A DNA stretch of 64,000 bases from Stenotrophomonas sp. ASS1 (lineage in GTDB: Bacteria; Pseudomonadota; Gammaproteobacteria; Xanthomonadales; Xanthomonadaceae): the NCBI RefSeq assembly GCF_004346925.1, contig NZ_CP031167.1, positions 3,616,001-3,680,000 of the forward strand, read 5' to 3'. Made by a program: the position numbers and the translations under genes. Below the pieces are notes generated by a model. The model did not search any database, was not told where the DNA came from, and saw only the letters and a program-made list of their open reading frames with translations. The number at the start of each line of letters is the position of its first letter. The first letter of the stretch is position 1. Positions 56,432 through 64,000 of the stretch are shown here, one piece after another.

Positions 56432-57259
56432 TCAATCCAGGAACAGATCCGGCAACAACGCGCGCGACGGATCCACTGCATAGCCGGAAAGATCGGTGAC
56501 ACCGGCCTGCGCCAGCACTTCATCGTCGATCAGGAACTGGCCGTGGAAACCGGCCGCCTCGCGCACCAGCACCGCATGGGCAGCGTCGGCCATGATCTGT
56601 GGCGTGCGGCAGCCGGCCGCATCCACGCCCGGAATCATGTTGATCGCATCGGTGGCGATCACCGTGCGCGGCCACAGCGCATTCACCGCCACGCCCTGCG
56701 GACCGAATTCTGCGGCCAGGCCCAAGGTGACGAAGCTCATGCCCATCTTCGCCAGCGTGTAGCCGGTGTGCGGTGCCCACCACTTCGGCGCCAGGCTCGG
56801 TGGCGGTGCCAGGGTGAGGATGTGCGGGTTCGGTGCCTGCAGCAGGTACGGCAGGCAGGCCTGCGCGCACAGGAAGCTGCCGCGCGAATTGACCTGCTGC
56901 ATCAGGTCGAAACGCTTCATCGGCGTATCCAGCGTGCCGCGCAACCAGATCGCGCTGGCGTTGTTGATCAGGATGTCGATGCCACCGAAGGTATCGACCG
57001 TGGCCGCCACCGCCGCCTGCACCTGCTCTTCCTCGCGGATGTCGCACTTCAGGGCCAGGCCCTGGCCACCGGCTGCCGTTACCGCTTCGGCTGCGGTATG
57101 GATGGTGCCCGGCAGCTTCGGGTTCGGCACCGACGACTTGGCCGCAATGGCCACATTGGCGCCGTCGCGCGCAGCGCGCAGTGCGATGGCCAGGCCGATG
57201 CCGCGCGAGGCACCAGTGATGAAAAGCGTTTTGCCCTGCAGACTGCCCACGTTCCACAC
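56432..57259 (-). CDS. Short-chain dehydrogenase/reductase, HSDL2-like
   Basis: A 275-residue oxidoreductase with the Rossmann motif TGASRGIGLA (cofactor), NNASAIWL and the catalytic YTLAK (Tyr and Lys, with an upstream Ser). ALWPRTVIATDAINM follows the active site, as in the HSDL2 subgroup. The N-terminal LQGKTLFITGASRGIGLA suggests NADP preference, but that is inference. The substrate is unknown. It is divergent from the lipoprotein gene at 57359 across 99 bp. Confidence 0.9.
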   Translation of the reverse strand: MWNVGSLQGKTLFITGASRGIGLAIALRAARDGANVAIAAKSSVPNPKLPGTIHTAAEAVTAAGGQGLALKCDIREEEQVQAAVAATVDTFGGIDILINNASAIWLRGTLDTPMKRFDLMQQVNSRGSFLCAQACLPYLLQAPNPHILTLAPPPSLAPKWWAPHTGYTLAKMGMSFVTLGLAAEFGPQGVAVNALWPRTVIATDAINMIPGVDAAGCRTPQIMADAAHAVLVREAAGFHGQFLIDDEVLAQAGVTDLSGYAVDPSRALLPDLFLD

Positions 57260-57358
57260 TCCAGCGTATGCAATGAGCCGCTAGTATGCCGCGCCGACGC
57301 GGAGTTCACCCGCCCTTGACGATACTTGGGCCTCCAGACAACGCACGAGGTCCACGCC

Positions 57359-58042
57359 ATGCGCCGTTCCCGCCTGTTGCTGCCTGCCCTGGGGCTTGCC
57401 CTGCTGACTGCCTGCCAGGGCCGTTCGCCGGAACCCGGAAAGGAGCCGCCCGCCGGTGACGCGCCCAGCGCGGAGAAGGCCGCCGCCGACGGCAAGATGC
57501 GCTGGAGCGAGGCGGTGGTCTGGGATGGCGATCTCAACGCCTGCCGCCAGGGCGAGAATGCGGCCACCCGCGAGTGCCTGCGCGATGCGATGCGCGCCGG
57601 TGGCGCCAGCGCCGATGCCATTGCTGCCGCCGAGCAGTTGTCCACCGGCGGTGAGCTGGCCTATGTGACGGCCTGGCACGAGAACGAAGGCCTGGGCATT
57701 GCCACGGTCGAGTATCCGTTCCGCGCCAACACCAATGAAGGCACCCGCCTGGTCGACGCCAGCGGCAAGCGCATCGATGTGGATGCCGTGCAATTGGACG
57801 ACACCCTGCGTGCCGACCCCGCCGTGCAGGAACTGCTGAAGGCCAACCCGCAGGCCACGCCGTTCGCCCCGGCGCAGTCGGCCGGGGCCACGCCACTGGA
57901 GAATGGCGGCATCCGCGTGATGTATCGCACGCCACTGCGCGACTGCCACGCCTGCTCGGATGTGGGCCAGCTGCAGATCGCCTACGACTTCGACGCCAAG
58001 CGCAACTTCATCGGCCAGCAGGTGGTGCCGGCGACGCCGTAA
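57359..58042 (+). CDS. Lipoprotein of unknown function
   Basis: A 227-residue protein with lipobox LLTAC after MRRSRLLLPALGLALLTAC, a Pro/Ala-rich linker and a globular domain (about 45-225). The C-terminal part has CHACSDVGQLQIAYDFD, in which two cysteines could bind metal or form a disulfide. I do not recognise the family. The ATG at 57359 is chosen by the signal peptide. It is followed by repeats and an operon of uncertain genes on the opposite strand. Confidence 0.8.
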   Translation: MRRSRLLLPALGLALLTACQGRSPEPGKEPPAGDAPSAEKAAADGKMRWSEAVVWDGDLNACRQGENAATRECLRDAMRAGGASADAIAAAEQLSTGGELAYVTAWHENEGLGIATVEYPFRANTNEGTRLVDASGKRIDVDAVQLDDTLRADPAVQELLKANPQATPFAPAQSAGATPLENGGIRVMYRTPLRDCHACSDVGQLQIAYDFDAKRNFIGQQVVPATP

Positions 58043-58056
58043 GGTCACCGGCGTCT

Positions 58057-58112
58057 GTAGAGCCGAGCCATGCTCGGCTCATTGAATGCAGCCGAGCATG
58101 GCTCGGCTCCAC
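58057..58112. repeat. Inverted pair of SMAG-like hairpins
   Basis: GTAGAGCCGAGCCATGCTCGGCT is followed about 11 bp later by its reverse complement AGCCGAGCATGGCTCGGCTC. Confidence 0.7.
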
Positions 58113-58135
58113 ATCATCGCCACTAGCAAGACCCT

Positions 58136-58228
58136 TCACTCGAATTCGCAAGAATCGTCCGCGACGTCCACCGGCTCTTCGAGGCCGGCCATCCGCACAT
58201 CGTGCTTGTTTCCACCAGAACCCTTCAT
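58136..58228 (-). CDS. Possible 30-residue protein, uncertain
   Basis: ATG at 58228 to TGA at 58136 encodes MKGSGGNKHDVRMAGLEEPV followed by DVADDSCEFE. It starts seven bases after the stop of the gene at 58236 on the same strand and has a GAGGTGG sequence a few bases upstream, which would allow coupling. There is no recognised family, and the frame could be chance or a remnant. Confidence 0.3.
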   Translation of the reverse strand: MKGSGGNKHDVRMAGLEEPVDVADDSCEFE

Positions 58229-58235
58229 TGCCACC

Positions 58236-58595
58236 TCAGGCATAGCAGACCAAGCTTTCAATTCGAGGAGATATCAGCTCGGCACCGTCCCAGCGGATGA
58301 TTTCCAGCTCCAGCAGACGGTCGTTTGCGTCCGCATGAAGAATCGGCGTGAGTTCAGCACCATCTGCGTCCTGCATCTGCAGCTCGACGGGATACGCGTG
58401 CTGGCCTTGGTACGGAGGGCGCTCATATCCGGAAATGACGAATCCCACCCGAGCTCCACCAAGACCCATTTCCACGGCCGCTGCGAGAGCAAGGTCGGCG
58501 TGAAGCTGCGAGGCAGAGGCCTCAGGCAGATGAGATGCCACAGCCTCGATCAACTGCCTTTCAAAGCAGGAAACAGCACGCGTCGGATTGCTCAT
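58236..58595 (-). CDS. Hypothetical protein
   Basis: About 119 residues from the ATG at 58595; a GTG at 58634 would add 13. The N-terminal part has SCFERQLIEAVASHLPEASA and the C-terminal part LLELEIIRWDGAELISPRIE, which recalls small domains of uncertain function found near secreted toxins or regulators. No signal peptide or transmembrane segment. Composition is somewhat less GC-rich than its neighbours by eye, so it may be an acquired gene. I do not assign a function. Confidence 0.55.
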   Translation of the reverse strand: MSNPTRAVSCFERQLIEAVASHLPEASASQLHADLALAAAVEMGLGGARVGFVISGYERPPYQGQHAYPVELQMQDADGAELTPILHADANDRLLELEIIRWDGAELISPRIESLVCYA

Positions 58596-58751
58596 CGCAT
58601 CGTTGATCTCAGGGTTGCTCCCGTACCGACTCACCGCGCCCCCCGGCCCTGCTTACATCGCGTTGGACTGGTGCTGGAGTGCCGCATGCAGAATCCACGT
58701 TTCAGTGACACTTGGCAATGACCGACGAGCATGTAATGGATCGCAAACTGC

Positions 58752-58775
58752 ATCCACGCATGGCGTGGATCTACC
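58752..58775. repeat. SMAG-like hairpin
   Basis: ATCCACGC-ATG-GCGTGGAT followed by CTACC, between the hypothetical gene and the DUF2867 gene. Confidence 0.65.
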
Positions 58776-59277
58776 GGTACGCCTGCACCTGCTTCCTCAG
58801 CAGATGCGGCACGATCAACCGATGCACCGGGGCGACCGGCAGCATGTACACGCGCCCGAACGCGTTGTGCGTATGCACCACCGTCGCCACTTCCAGCACG
58901 TCGCCCTGCCACTGCAGCGCCAGCTGCACGCGCAGGTGGCGGTCGTCGTCTTCCAGCACGATGGCATCGTCGTCCAGCGACTGCAGGGTGAAGATGCCCA
59001 GCCGCTGGCCGGGTTGAGGATCCTCAACATCCTGCACCGCACGCAACGAGCCCAGGTGCTTCATGCCGAGCAGGCGCATGCCGCGATTGCGCAGTGCCAT
59101 CAGCCCATCGAACCAGCCGGGAATGGTCGCGGCCATATCGCGGTAGGCCTGCAGGGCCGAGCGCCCATCGCGACGAGTCGTCGCCTGGCAGGCGTGCACG
59201 AAGTCGGCACCGGGCAATTGCGCACGCAGCACACTGCAGGCAGTTGGCGGCCTGCTCACGACGGACGCACTGCTCAC
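58771..59277 (-). CDS. DUF2867-family protein
   Basis: A 168-residue protein with ACSVLRAQLPGADFVHACQA near the N-terminus and FDGLMALRNRGMRLLGMKHLG in the middle. A C-terminal LEVATVVHTHNAFGRVYMLP and PVHRLIVPHLLR end follows. All fit the DUF2867 family, whose role is unknown. The start is GTG at 59277, overlapping the stop of the kinase-like gene (GTGA), so the two are translationally coupled. Confidence 0.82.
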   Translation of the reverse strand: MSSASVVSRPPTACSVLRAQLPGADFVHACQATTRRDGRSALQAYRDMAATIPGWFDGLMALRNRGMRLLGMKHLGSLRAVQDVEDPQPGQRLGIFTLQSLDDDAIVLEDDDRHLRVQLALQWQGDVLEVATVVHTHNAFGRVYMLPVAPVHRLIVPHLLRKQVQAYR

Positions 59278-59936
59278 GGCTTCGGTCCCTGCCCCTCGTT
59301 GTCTTCCCAATGCAGGATGCGGCGGGTGACGAAGCGATAGACCGGCTTGCCGGTAGCGAACCACAGTTCGCGCACCCACGAGGTGCGCTTGAGCACGCGC
59401 TTCTCCACCGGGGTGAGCGACTCGCGGCAATACATGCGCTTGTGCTTGAGCAGGTGGCGCAGGTCCTCGCGGGCCAGCAGCCGCATCCAGCGCGAGCGCG
59501 GGTTGCCTATCACCGCCAGCTGGAAGTCGATCAGCGCTGGACGACCGTCTTCGGTGACCAGCCAGTTGGCTTCCTTGGCCAGATCGTTGTGGGCCACGCC
59601 ATTGCGGTGCAGCTGCTGCAGCAGCCGACGCGCCGAGCGGAACCAGGCCAGGTCACCGCGTGGTGGACGCTGGTACATGGCATCGCCGGCCATGAAGCTG
59701 CGGTCGAGGTGACGGCCATCCCACGCCAGCAGCTGCGGCACATCGGCCATGCCGTGGATGTGGCGCAGCGCGCGTGCTTCGCGGCGGGCCAGCCACCAGG
59801 CCGGCAGCCGCAGCCACAGCGGTGTGGCGCCCAGATCACGGCGCACGAAGGGGCCATCGGGCCCTTTCACAAGAAGGATCTGGCCGAAGCTGTCGGCCTT
59901 CAAAGCGTGCGGTGGAGCGTCTGGCGTATGCGGCAT
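59274..59936 (-). CDS. Kinase-like protein (RIO/lipopolysaccharide-kinase fold)
   Basis: A 220-residue protein with a small kinase-like catalytic core. LLQQLHRNGVAHNDLAKEAN carries the catalytic HxD/N motif (HNDLAKEAN) and LIDFQLAV occupies the place of the metal-binding DFG, with Q instead of G. The N-lobe glycine loop is less clear. The size fits RIO-like or LPS core-heptose kinases. It is the first gene of a pair with the DUF2867 gene, overlapping by four bases. The substrate is unknown. Confidence 0.7.
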   Translation of the reverse strand: MPHTPDAPPHALKADSFGQILLVKGPDGPFVRRDLGATPLWLRLPAWWLARREARALRHIHGMADVPQLLAWDGRHLDRSFMAGDAMYQRPPRGDLAWFRSARRLLQQLHRNGVAHNDLAKEANWLVTEDGRPALIDFQLAVIGNPRSRWMRLLAREDLRHLLKHKRMYCRESLTPVEKRVLKRTSWVRELWFATGKPVYRFVTRRILHWEDNEGQGPKP

Positions 59937-60021
59937 GGGGCCATTCTAGGCGAAGGCGCCGGTTGCAAACGGTCACGAAGCGGCTGGGAACCAGTCACCT
60001 TCACGCCCCTATAATCGGGCA

Positions 60022-62016
60022 ATGGACTCTTCATGGATCGACGCCACGCTCGCGTGGATTGCCGCTCACCCCGTGTTGGCGGGTGCCGTTATCTTCCTCA
60101 TCGCCTTCTGCGATGCGGTGATCATTCTTGGCGCCATCGTGCCGGCGCTGCCGTTGCTGTTCGCGGTGGGCGTGTTCATCGGCCTGGGCCAGATCTCCGG
60201 GCCGTACGCGGTGGCGGCTGCAGCCCTGGGCGCATTTGCGGGCGACGGTATCAGTTACTGGATCGGCCGCCGCTGGGGTGACCGCCTGCGCGGCGTGTGG
60301 CCGTTCAGCCGCTACCCGCAGCTGCTCGACCGCGGCGAGAACCTGTTCCGCCGCAATGCCTTCAAAAGCATCCTGATCGCACGCTACGTCGGCGCGATCC
60401 GACCGTTCGTGCCGGCCATCGCCGGCATGATGAAGATGCCGGCCAGCCGTTACGTGCAGGCCAGCGGCATCGCCAGCATCTCCTGGGCGGTGCTGTTCCT
60501 GGCGCCGGGCTGGATTCTTGGCGAGGCGTATGACGCCGTGGCCGCCGTGGCCGGACGACTGGTGGTGGTGGTCGGCCTGCTGGCGGTGATCCTCGGCCTG
60601 GTCTGGGCCATCGTTCTGTACGGCTATCGCTGGTCGGCCGCGCGCATGGACAACTGGCTGGCGCGGCTGCTGGATTGGTCCAACCGTCACCCGACGCTGG
60701 GCCGCTACACCGTTGGCGTGCTGGACCCGAAGCGGCGTGAGTCCGTGCCGCTGGCAATGCTGGCGTTGATGTTGCTGGTACTGGGCTGGGGCTGGTTCGC
60801 GTTGCTGACCGTGGTGGTCGCACACGGCGAGCCGCTGGCGATCGACCTGCTGGTGCACCAGGCCATGCTGGCGCTGCGCAACCCGCTGGCCGACTACCCG
60901 ATGGCCGCACTGGCATCGCTGGGCGCCTGGCAGGTACTGCTGCCGGCCACCGCGGCGGCGATGGGCTACCTGATCTGGCGCCGACGCTGGATGGCGGCCG
61001 CGCACTGGCTGGCCGCGCTTGCCTTCGGCCTGGCGCTGACCATGCTGCTCGGTGCCACCGTGGATGTGGTGCGCCCGATCGATGCCAGCAGCGGCTTTGG
61101 CTTCCCGTCGGTGTCGGTGACCATGGCCACCATCACCTTCGGCTTCTTCGCGGTGCTGATCGCCCGCGAGATGCCGGGTCGCACCCGCGTCTGGCCGTAC
61201 CTGGTGTCGGGCATCGTGGTCAGCCTGATCGGCTTCTCGCGCCTGTACCTGGGCGCGCATTGGCTGAGCGATGTGATCGGCGGCATGCTGTTCGGCACGT
61301 TCTGGCTGCTGGTGCTGGGCATCGCCTACCGCCGCCGCTTCAACCGCTCGTTCTGGGTGAAGCCGGTGGCCTGGCTGTTCTACGGCGTCTTCGCCGTGGC
61401 GGCGATGTGGTACGCACCGCGCCACATTCCGGTGAAGCTGGAGCGGTTCGAGCCGACCCTGCCGGCACCGCAGGCGATGGATGCGCAAGCCTGGTGGCAG
61501 CACGACTGGGCCACGCTGCCGGCGCGCCGCAACGAGTTCGACGACGACCAGCGCTGGCCGCTGGACGTGCAGGTGGCGGGCCCGCTGGCGCCGCTGCAGG
61601 CGCAGCTGGAAGCCCGCGGCTGGAAGCGGCAGGAGCAGGCCGGCTGGCAGCAGGCGCTGCTGATGCTGGACAAGAACACCGGTGCCGACGAGCTGCCGGT
61701 GTTGCCGGCGACGCTGGATACCCGCGTGGAAGCACTGCTGATGGTGCGCCAGGGTGCGAAGCCGGATGAGCGCTATGTGCTGCGCTTGTGGCCGGCACCC
61801 GCGCAGCTGCAGCCGGGCAACACGCCGCTGTGGCTGGGCAGTGCACAGACCCTGCGTTACGAGCGCCACTTCGAATGGATCGGCATGTGGCACCCGCTGC
61901 GGGGTGTCGACCCGGCGTTGAACGCGGTGAAGGACGCCGTGCAGAACCTGCCGCAGCGGGAGGATGTGCACAGCGAAACCGGGCTGCCGGTGCTGCGGTT
62001 GAAGACCACGCCGTGA
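60022..62016 (+). CDS. DedA-PAP2-LssY fusion membrane protein
   Basis: A 664-residue fusion. Residues about 1-200 form a DedA/SNARE-associated domain (GAIVPALPLLFAVGVFIGLG, GDGISYWIGRRWG and FKSILIARYVGAIRPFVPAI). Residues about 250-440 form a PAP2-like phosphatase domain with SRLYLGAHWLSD (third PAP2 motif). Motif one lacks its lysine and motif two reads PSVS instead of PSGH. Residues about 480-664 are an LssY C-terminal-like domain. The likely role is in envelope lipid or undecaprenyl-phosphate handling; which domain is active is uncertain. It is followed by a tandem repeat array. Confidence 0.87.
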   Translation: MDSSWIDATLAWIAAHPVLAGAVIFLIAFCDAVIILGAIVPALPLLFAVGVFIGLGQISGPYAVAAAALGAFAGDGISYWIGRRWGDRLRGVWPFSRYPQLLDRGENLFRRNAFKSILIARYVGAIRPFVPAIAGMMKMPASRYVQASGIASISWAVLFLAPGWILGEAYDAVAAVAGRLVVVVGLLAVILGLVWAIVLYGYRWSAARMDNWLARLLDWSNRHPTLGRYTVGVLDPKRRESVPLAMLALMLLVLGWGWFALLTVVVAHGEPLAIDLLVHQAMLALRNPLADYPMAALASLGAWQVLLPATAAAMGYLIWRRRWMAAAHWLAALAFGLALTMLLGATVDVVRPIDASSGFGFPSVSVTMATITFGFFAVLIAREMPGRTRVWPYLVSGIVVSLIGFSRLYLGAHWLSDVIGGMLFGTFWLLVLGIAYRRRFNRSFWVKPVAWLFYGVFAVAAMWYAPRHIPVKLERFEPTLPAPQAMDAQAWWQHDWATLPARRNEFDDDQRWPLDVQVAGPLAPLQAQLEARGWKRQEQAGWQQALLMLDKNTGADELPVLPATLDTRVEALLMVRQGAKPDERYVLRLWPAPAQLQPGNTPLWLGSAQTLRYERHFEWIGMWHPLRGVDPALNAVKDAVQNLPQREDVHSETGLPVLRLKTTP

Positions 62017-62030
62017 TCGAGCCGGTGCTT

Positions 62031-62380
62031 CTCTGGTAGTCGCCAACCTTGGTTGGCGCTTCGGGAAAAGGCCGCCAACCAAGGTTGGCAGCTACCGGTT
62101 CCGGTGCGCTCTGGCTGTCGCCAACCCTGGTTGGCGTTTCCCGGTTCCGGCGCGCTCTGGCTGTCGCCAACCCTGGTTGGCGTTTCCCGGTTCCGCCGCG
62201 CTCCGGCTGTCGCCAACCCTGGTTGGCGTTTCCCGGTTCCGCCGCGCTCTGGTAGTCGCCAACCTTGGTTGGCGTTTTCCGGTTCCGCTGCGCTCTGGTA
62301 GTGGCCAACCTTGGTTGGCGTTTTCCGGTTCCGCTGCGCTCTGGTAGTGGCCAACCTTGGTTGGCGGTTATCGGCTACGG
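62031..62380. repeat. 46-bp tandem array of GTAG-type hairpins
   Basis: Six direct units begin at 62109, 62155, 62201, 62247, 62293 and 62339, each 46 bp and built on CTCTGG, then GCCAACC-[CT]TGG-TTGGCG and a CGGTTCCG tail. They are preceded by an inverted pair of the same hairpin (about 62031-62096). The array fills the 358-bp gap between the fusion gene and the LON-domain gene. The last unit is degenerate and runs into the gene's 3' end. Confidence 0.85.
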
Positions 62381-62953
62381 CATCCAGCCCAGCAACTGCT
62401 GCAATCGCTGGTGCGGGTCATCCATCTGCAGCAGCTGCAGGCGCTGCTGCTCGCTCAGCGGCAGCAGTTCGGCCAGCCGCCAGCCGACCCAGCTGGCCTG
62501 GTCCAGCAACACCGGGTTGGCCGGCGCATAGGTCTCGCCGGCCTGTTCGATGATGTGCCCCAGCACCGTGGCCAGCAGCGCATGCTGCGGCCGTAGCTCA
62601 TCGTCCGGGTCTTCATCGCACCAACGCACGTCGGCTACCACCAGGCCGTTGTCGCGTACGCGGGTGCGCTCGACATGGAAGCGGCGGGTACCACGCAGGC
62701 GCAACTGCAGCACGCCGTCGGCGCCGACATCGAAGTCTTCGATGCGTACCTGCACGCCATAGGCGGCCGGCGTCGCTGGTGCGCCGACTTCCTCGCCATC
62801 GAGGATCAGACAGACACCAAACCCCTCACCACTGCGGCCGCTGTCGCGGACCAGGTCCAGATAGCGGCGCTCGAATACACGCAGGCCCACCGCCGCACCC
62901 GGCACCAGCGTGGTGTGCAGCGGAAACAGCGGCAGCGAACCGTCGACGCTCAT
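62375..62953 (-). CDS. LON N-terminal-domain protein (peptidase S16-like substrate-binding domain)
   Basis: A 192-residue protein with LPLFPLHTTLVPGAAVGLRV at the start and FERRYLDLV, the typical beginning of the LON substrate-binding domain, without the ATPase or protease parts. Such stand-alone proteins are uncharacterised. It overlaps mpl by four bases (ATGA), so it is co-expressed with cell-wall recycling. Its last codons run into the final unit of the tandem repeat array. Confidence 0.9.
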   Translation of the reverse strand: MSVDGSLPLFPLHTTLVPGAAVGLRVFERRYLDLVRDSGRSGEGFGVCLILDGEEVGAPATPAAYGVQVRIEDFDVGADGVLQLRLRGTRRFHVERTRVRDNGLVVADVRWCDEDPDDELRPQHALLATVLGHIIEQAGETYAPANPVLLDQASWVGWRLAELLPLSEQQRLQLLQMDDPHQRLQQLLGWMP

Positions 62954-64000
62954 CGGGCCTGCAGCGCGGCCAGGAAACGGCGCGGCGCGCCGTCGAAGCC
63001 ACCATTGGACATGAACACCACGTGGTCACCACTGCGCGCGCTGGCCTGCAATTGCGCCAGCAACGCGTCGGTATCGGGCACCGCGTGCGCTTCGCCACGC
63101 ACCGCGGCGATCACCGCAGCGGCATCCCAGGCCAGTTCCGGGCGATGCAGGAACACCACTTCATCGGCCAGCGCCAGCGACGGAGCCAGCGCCTGCGCGT
63201 GTGCGCCCAGTCGCATCGAATTGCTGCGCGGCTCCATCGCGACCACGATGCGCGCATCACCCACCTTGGCACGCAGGCCTTCCAATGTGGTGGCGATCGC
63301 GGTCGGGTGATGGGCGAAATCGTCGTAAATGGTGATGCCGTCATGCTGGCCGATCACTTCCATGCGGCGCTTGACGCTGCGGAAGCGTGACAACGCAGGA
63401 ATCACGTCGGCCGGTGCCACGCCCACCGCATGCGCGGCGGCCAGCGCAGCCAGGCCGTTGAGCACGTTGTGGCGGCCCAGCAACGACCACTGCACGTCGC
63501 CCATTGCCTGCCCGCGGTGATGCACGCGGAAGGCGCTGCCATCGGCGGCCAGCAGCTCGGCATGCCATTCCAGCGACGGATCGAATCCGAAGCGTTCGAC
63601 CGGCGTCCAGCAGCCCATCGCCAGCACTTCGGCCAGATGCTGATCCTCGCCGTTGACGATCAGTCGGCCACGCGCCGGCACCGTGCGCACCAGATGGTGG
63701 AACTGGCGCTGGATCGCGGCCACGTCGGGGAAGATATCGGCGTGGTCGTATTCAAGGTTGTTGAGGATGGCCACCAGCGGCCGGTAGTGCACGAACTTGC
63801 TGCGCTTGTCGAAGAAGGCGGTGTCGTACTCGTCGGCCTCGACCACGAACTCGCGGCCCTGGCCCAGGCGGGCGGAGACGCCGAAATCCTCGGCTACGCC
63901 GCCGATCAGGAAACCGGGTGAACGACCGGCGCTTTCCAGCAGCCAGGTGAGGATGGTGGTGGTGGTGGTCTTGCCGTGGGTACCGGCCACGGCCAGGGTG
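62950..64000 (-). CDS. mpl: UDP-MurNAc-tripeptide ligase Mpl (murein peptide ligase), C-terminal 350 residues; 5' end outside window
   Basis: The frame is open from the right edge to the TGA at 62950. The nucleotide-binding loop TLAVAGTHGKTTTT lies at the edge, so about 100 N-terminal residues are missing. Further Mur-ligase features are VEADEYDTAFFDKRSKFVHY, LNNLEYDHADIFP, LGRHNVLNGLAALAAAHAVG and IYDDFAHHPTAIATTLEGLR. The DEYDTAFFDKRSKF segment is typical of Mpl. Mpl re-attaches recycled murein tripeptide to UDP-MurNAc in the cytoplasm. It overlaps the LON-domain gene by four bases. Confidence 0.93.
   Translation of the reverse strand, partial: TLAVAGTHGKTTTTTILTWLLESAGRSPGFLIGGVAEDFGVSARLGQGREFVVEADEYDTAFFDKRSKFVHYRPLVAILNNLEYDHADIFPDVAAIQRQFHHLVRTVPARGRLIVNGEDQHLAEVLAMGCWTPVERFGFDPSLEWHAELLAADGSAFRVHHRGQAMGDVQWSLLGRHNVLNGLAALAAAHAVGVAPADVIPALSRFRSVKRRMEVIGQHDGITIYDDFAHHPTAIATTLEGLRAKVGDARIVVAMEPRSNSMRLGAHAQALAPSLALADEVVFLHRPELAWDAAAVIAAVRGEAHAVPDTDALLAQLQASARSGDHVVFMSNGGFDGAPRRFLAALQAR

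Noticed and set aside
60031..62082. 683-codon minus-strand frame opposite the DedA-PAP2-LssY gene
   Set aside because: His/Gln/Arg-rich translation without domains; the plus-strand protein explains the sequence.
62031..62380. CRISPR array
   Set aside because: The units are contiguous 46-bp repeats with no unique spacers and are self-complementary hairpins of a family dispersed across the window; no cas gene is present.

Overview
The window is GC-rich chromosomal DNA from a gammaproteobacterium of the family Xanthomonadaceae, most likely Stenotrophomonas (maltophilia group). This rests on the protein sequences, the gene order, and the very many short hairpins that begin or end with GTAG/CTAC, which match the SMAG repeats described in S. 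maltophilia. No rRNA, phage, transposase or CRISPR locus is visible. The only tRNA is tRNA-Sec.

Layout. Positions 1-8407 (minus strand) are a surface-adhesion block: a CS1-type (class 5, alpha) chaperone-usher pilus in the order pilin, usher, tip adhesin, chaperone, followed by a large trimeric autotransporter adhesin that runs off the left edge. Positions 8408-13666 hold a small periplasmic OB-fold protein, a membrane protein with a 23-residue peptide behind it, gltA, rpmE2 and a nucleoside hydrolase. A Fic-domain gene with its own palindromic operator is at 13892-15220. Positions 15365-21392 (minus) carry recG, ridA, spoT, rpoZ and gmk.

Positions 21683-32364 form a compact selenocysteine module: fdnGHI (fdnG has an in-frame UGA and a SECIS hairpin), fdhE, selA, selB, selC (tRNA-Sec) and selD. 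The module encodes a selenoenzyme together with the dedicated factors needed to make and decode selenocysteine. A toxin-antitoxin-like pair (XRE regulator plus AbiEii-type nucleotidyltransferase) follows at 32435-33576.

Positions 33602-44265 hold housekeeping genes: yicC, rph, a VOC protein, rdgB, hemW, a DUF1631 gene, a PilZ gene, pepQ, pepP and ygfB. Positions 44419-47559 contain a TIGR02449-like coiled-coil gene, zapA, 6S RNA, a 5-formyl-THF cyclo-ligase gene, an EVE-domain gene, rpiA and a DUF192 lipoprotein gene. The remainder carries sirB1-like, rubredoxin, thiE, hemL, azurin, a HAD hydrolase, argD, an ion channel, two DUF3829 lipoproteins, an SDR, a lipoprotein, a small unknown operon, a DUF2867 protein with a kinase-like protein, a DedA-PAP2-LssY fusion, a LON-domain protein and the C-terminal part of mpl.

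The most unusual non-coding content is a set of hairpin families whose paired arms differ from copy to copy yet stay self-complementary. One is a composite long-hairpin element with a conserved core (near 26326-26650, 41876-42078 and 42158-42379). The other is a hairpin with a GGGGTCAGA(T/G)CC foot (26672, 47607, 52084). There is also a 46-bp tandem array of GTAG-type hairpins at 62031-62380.
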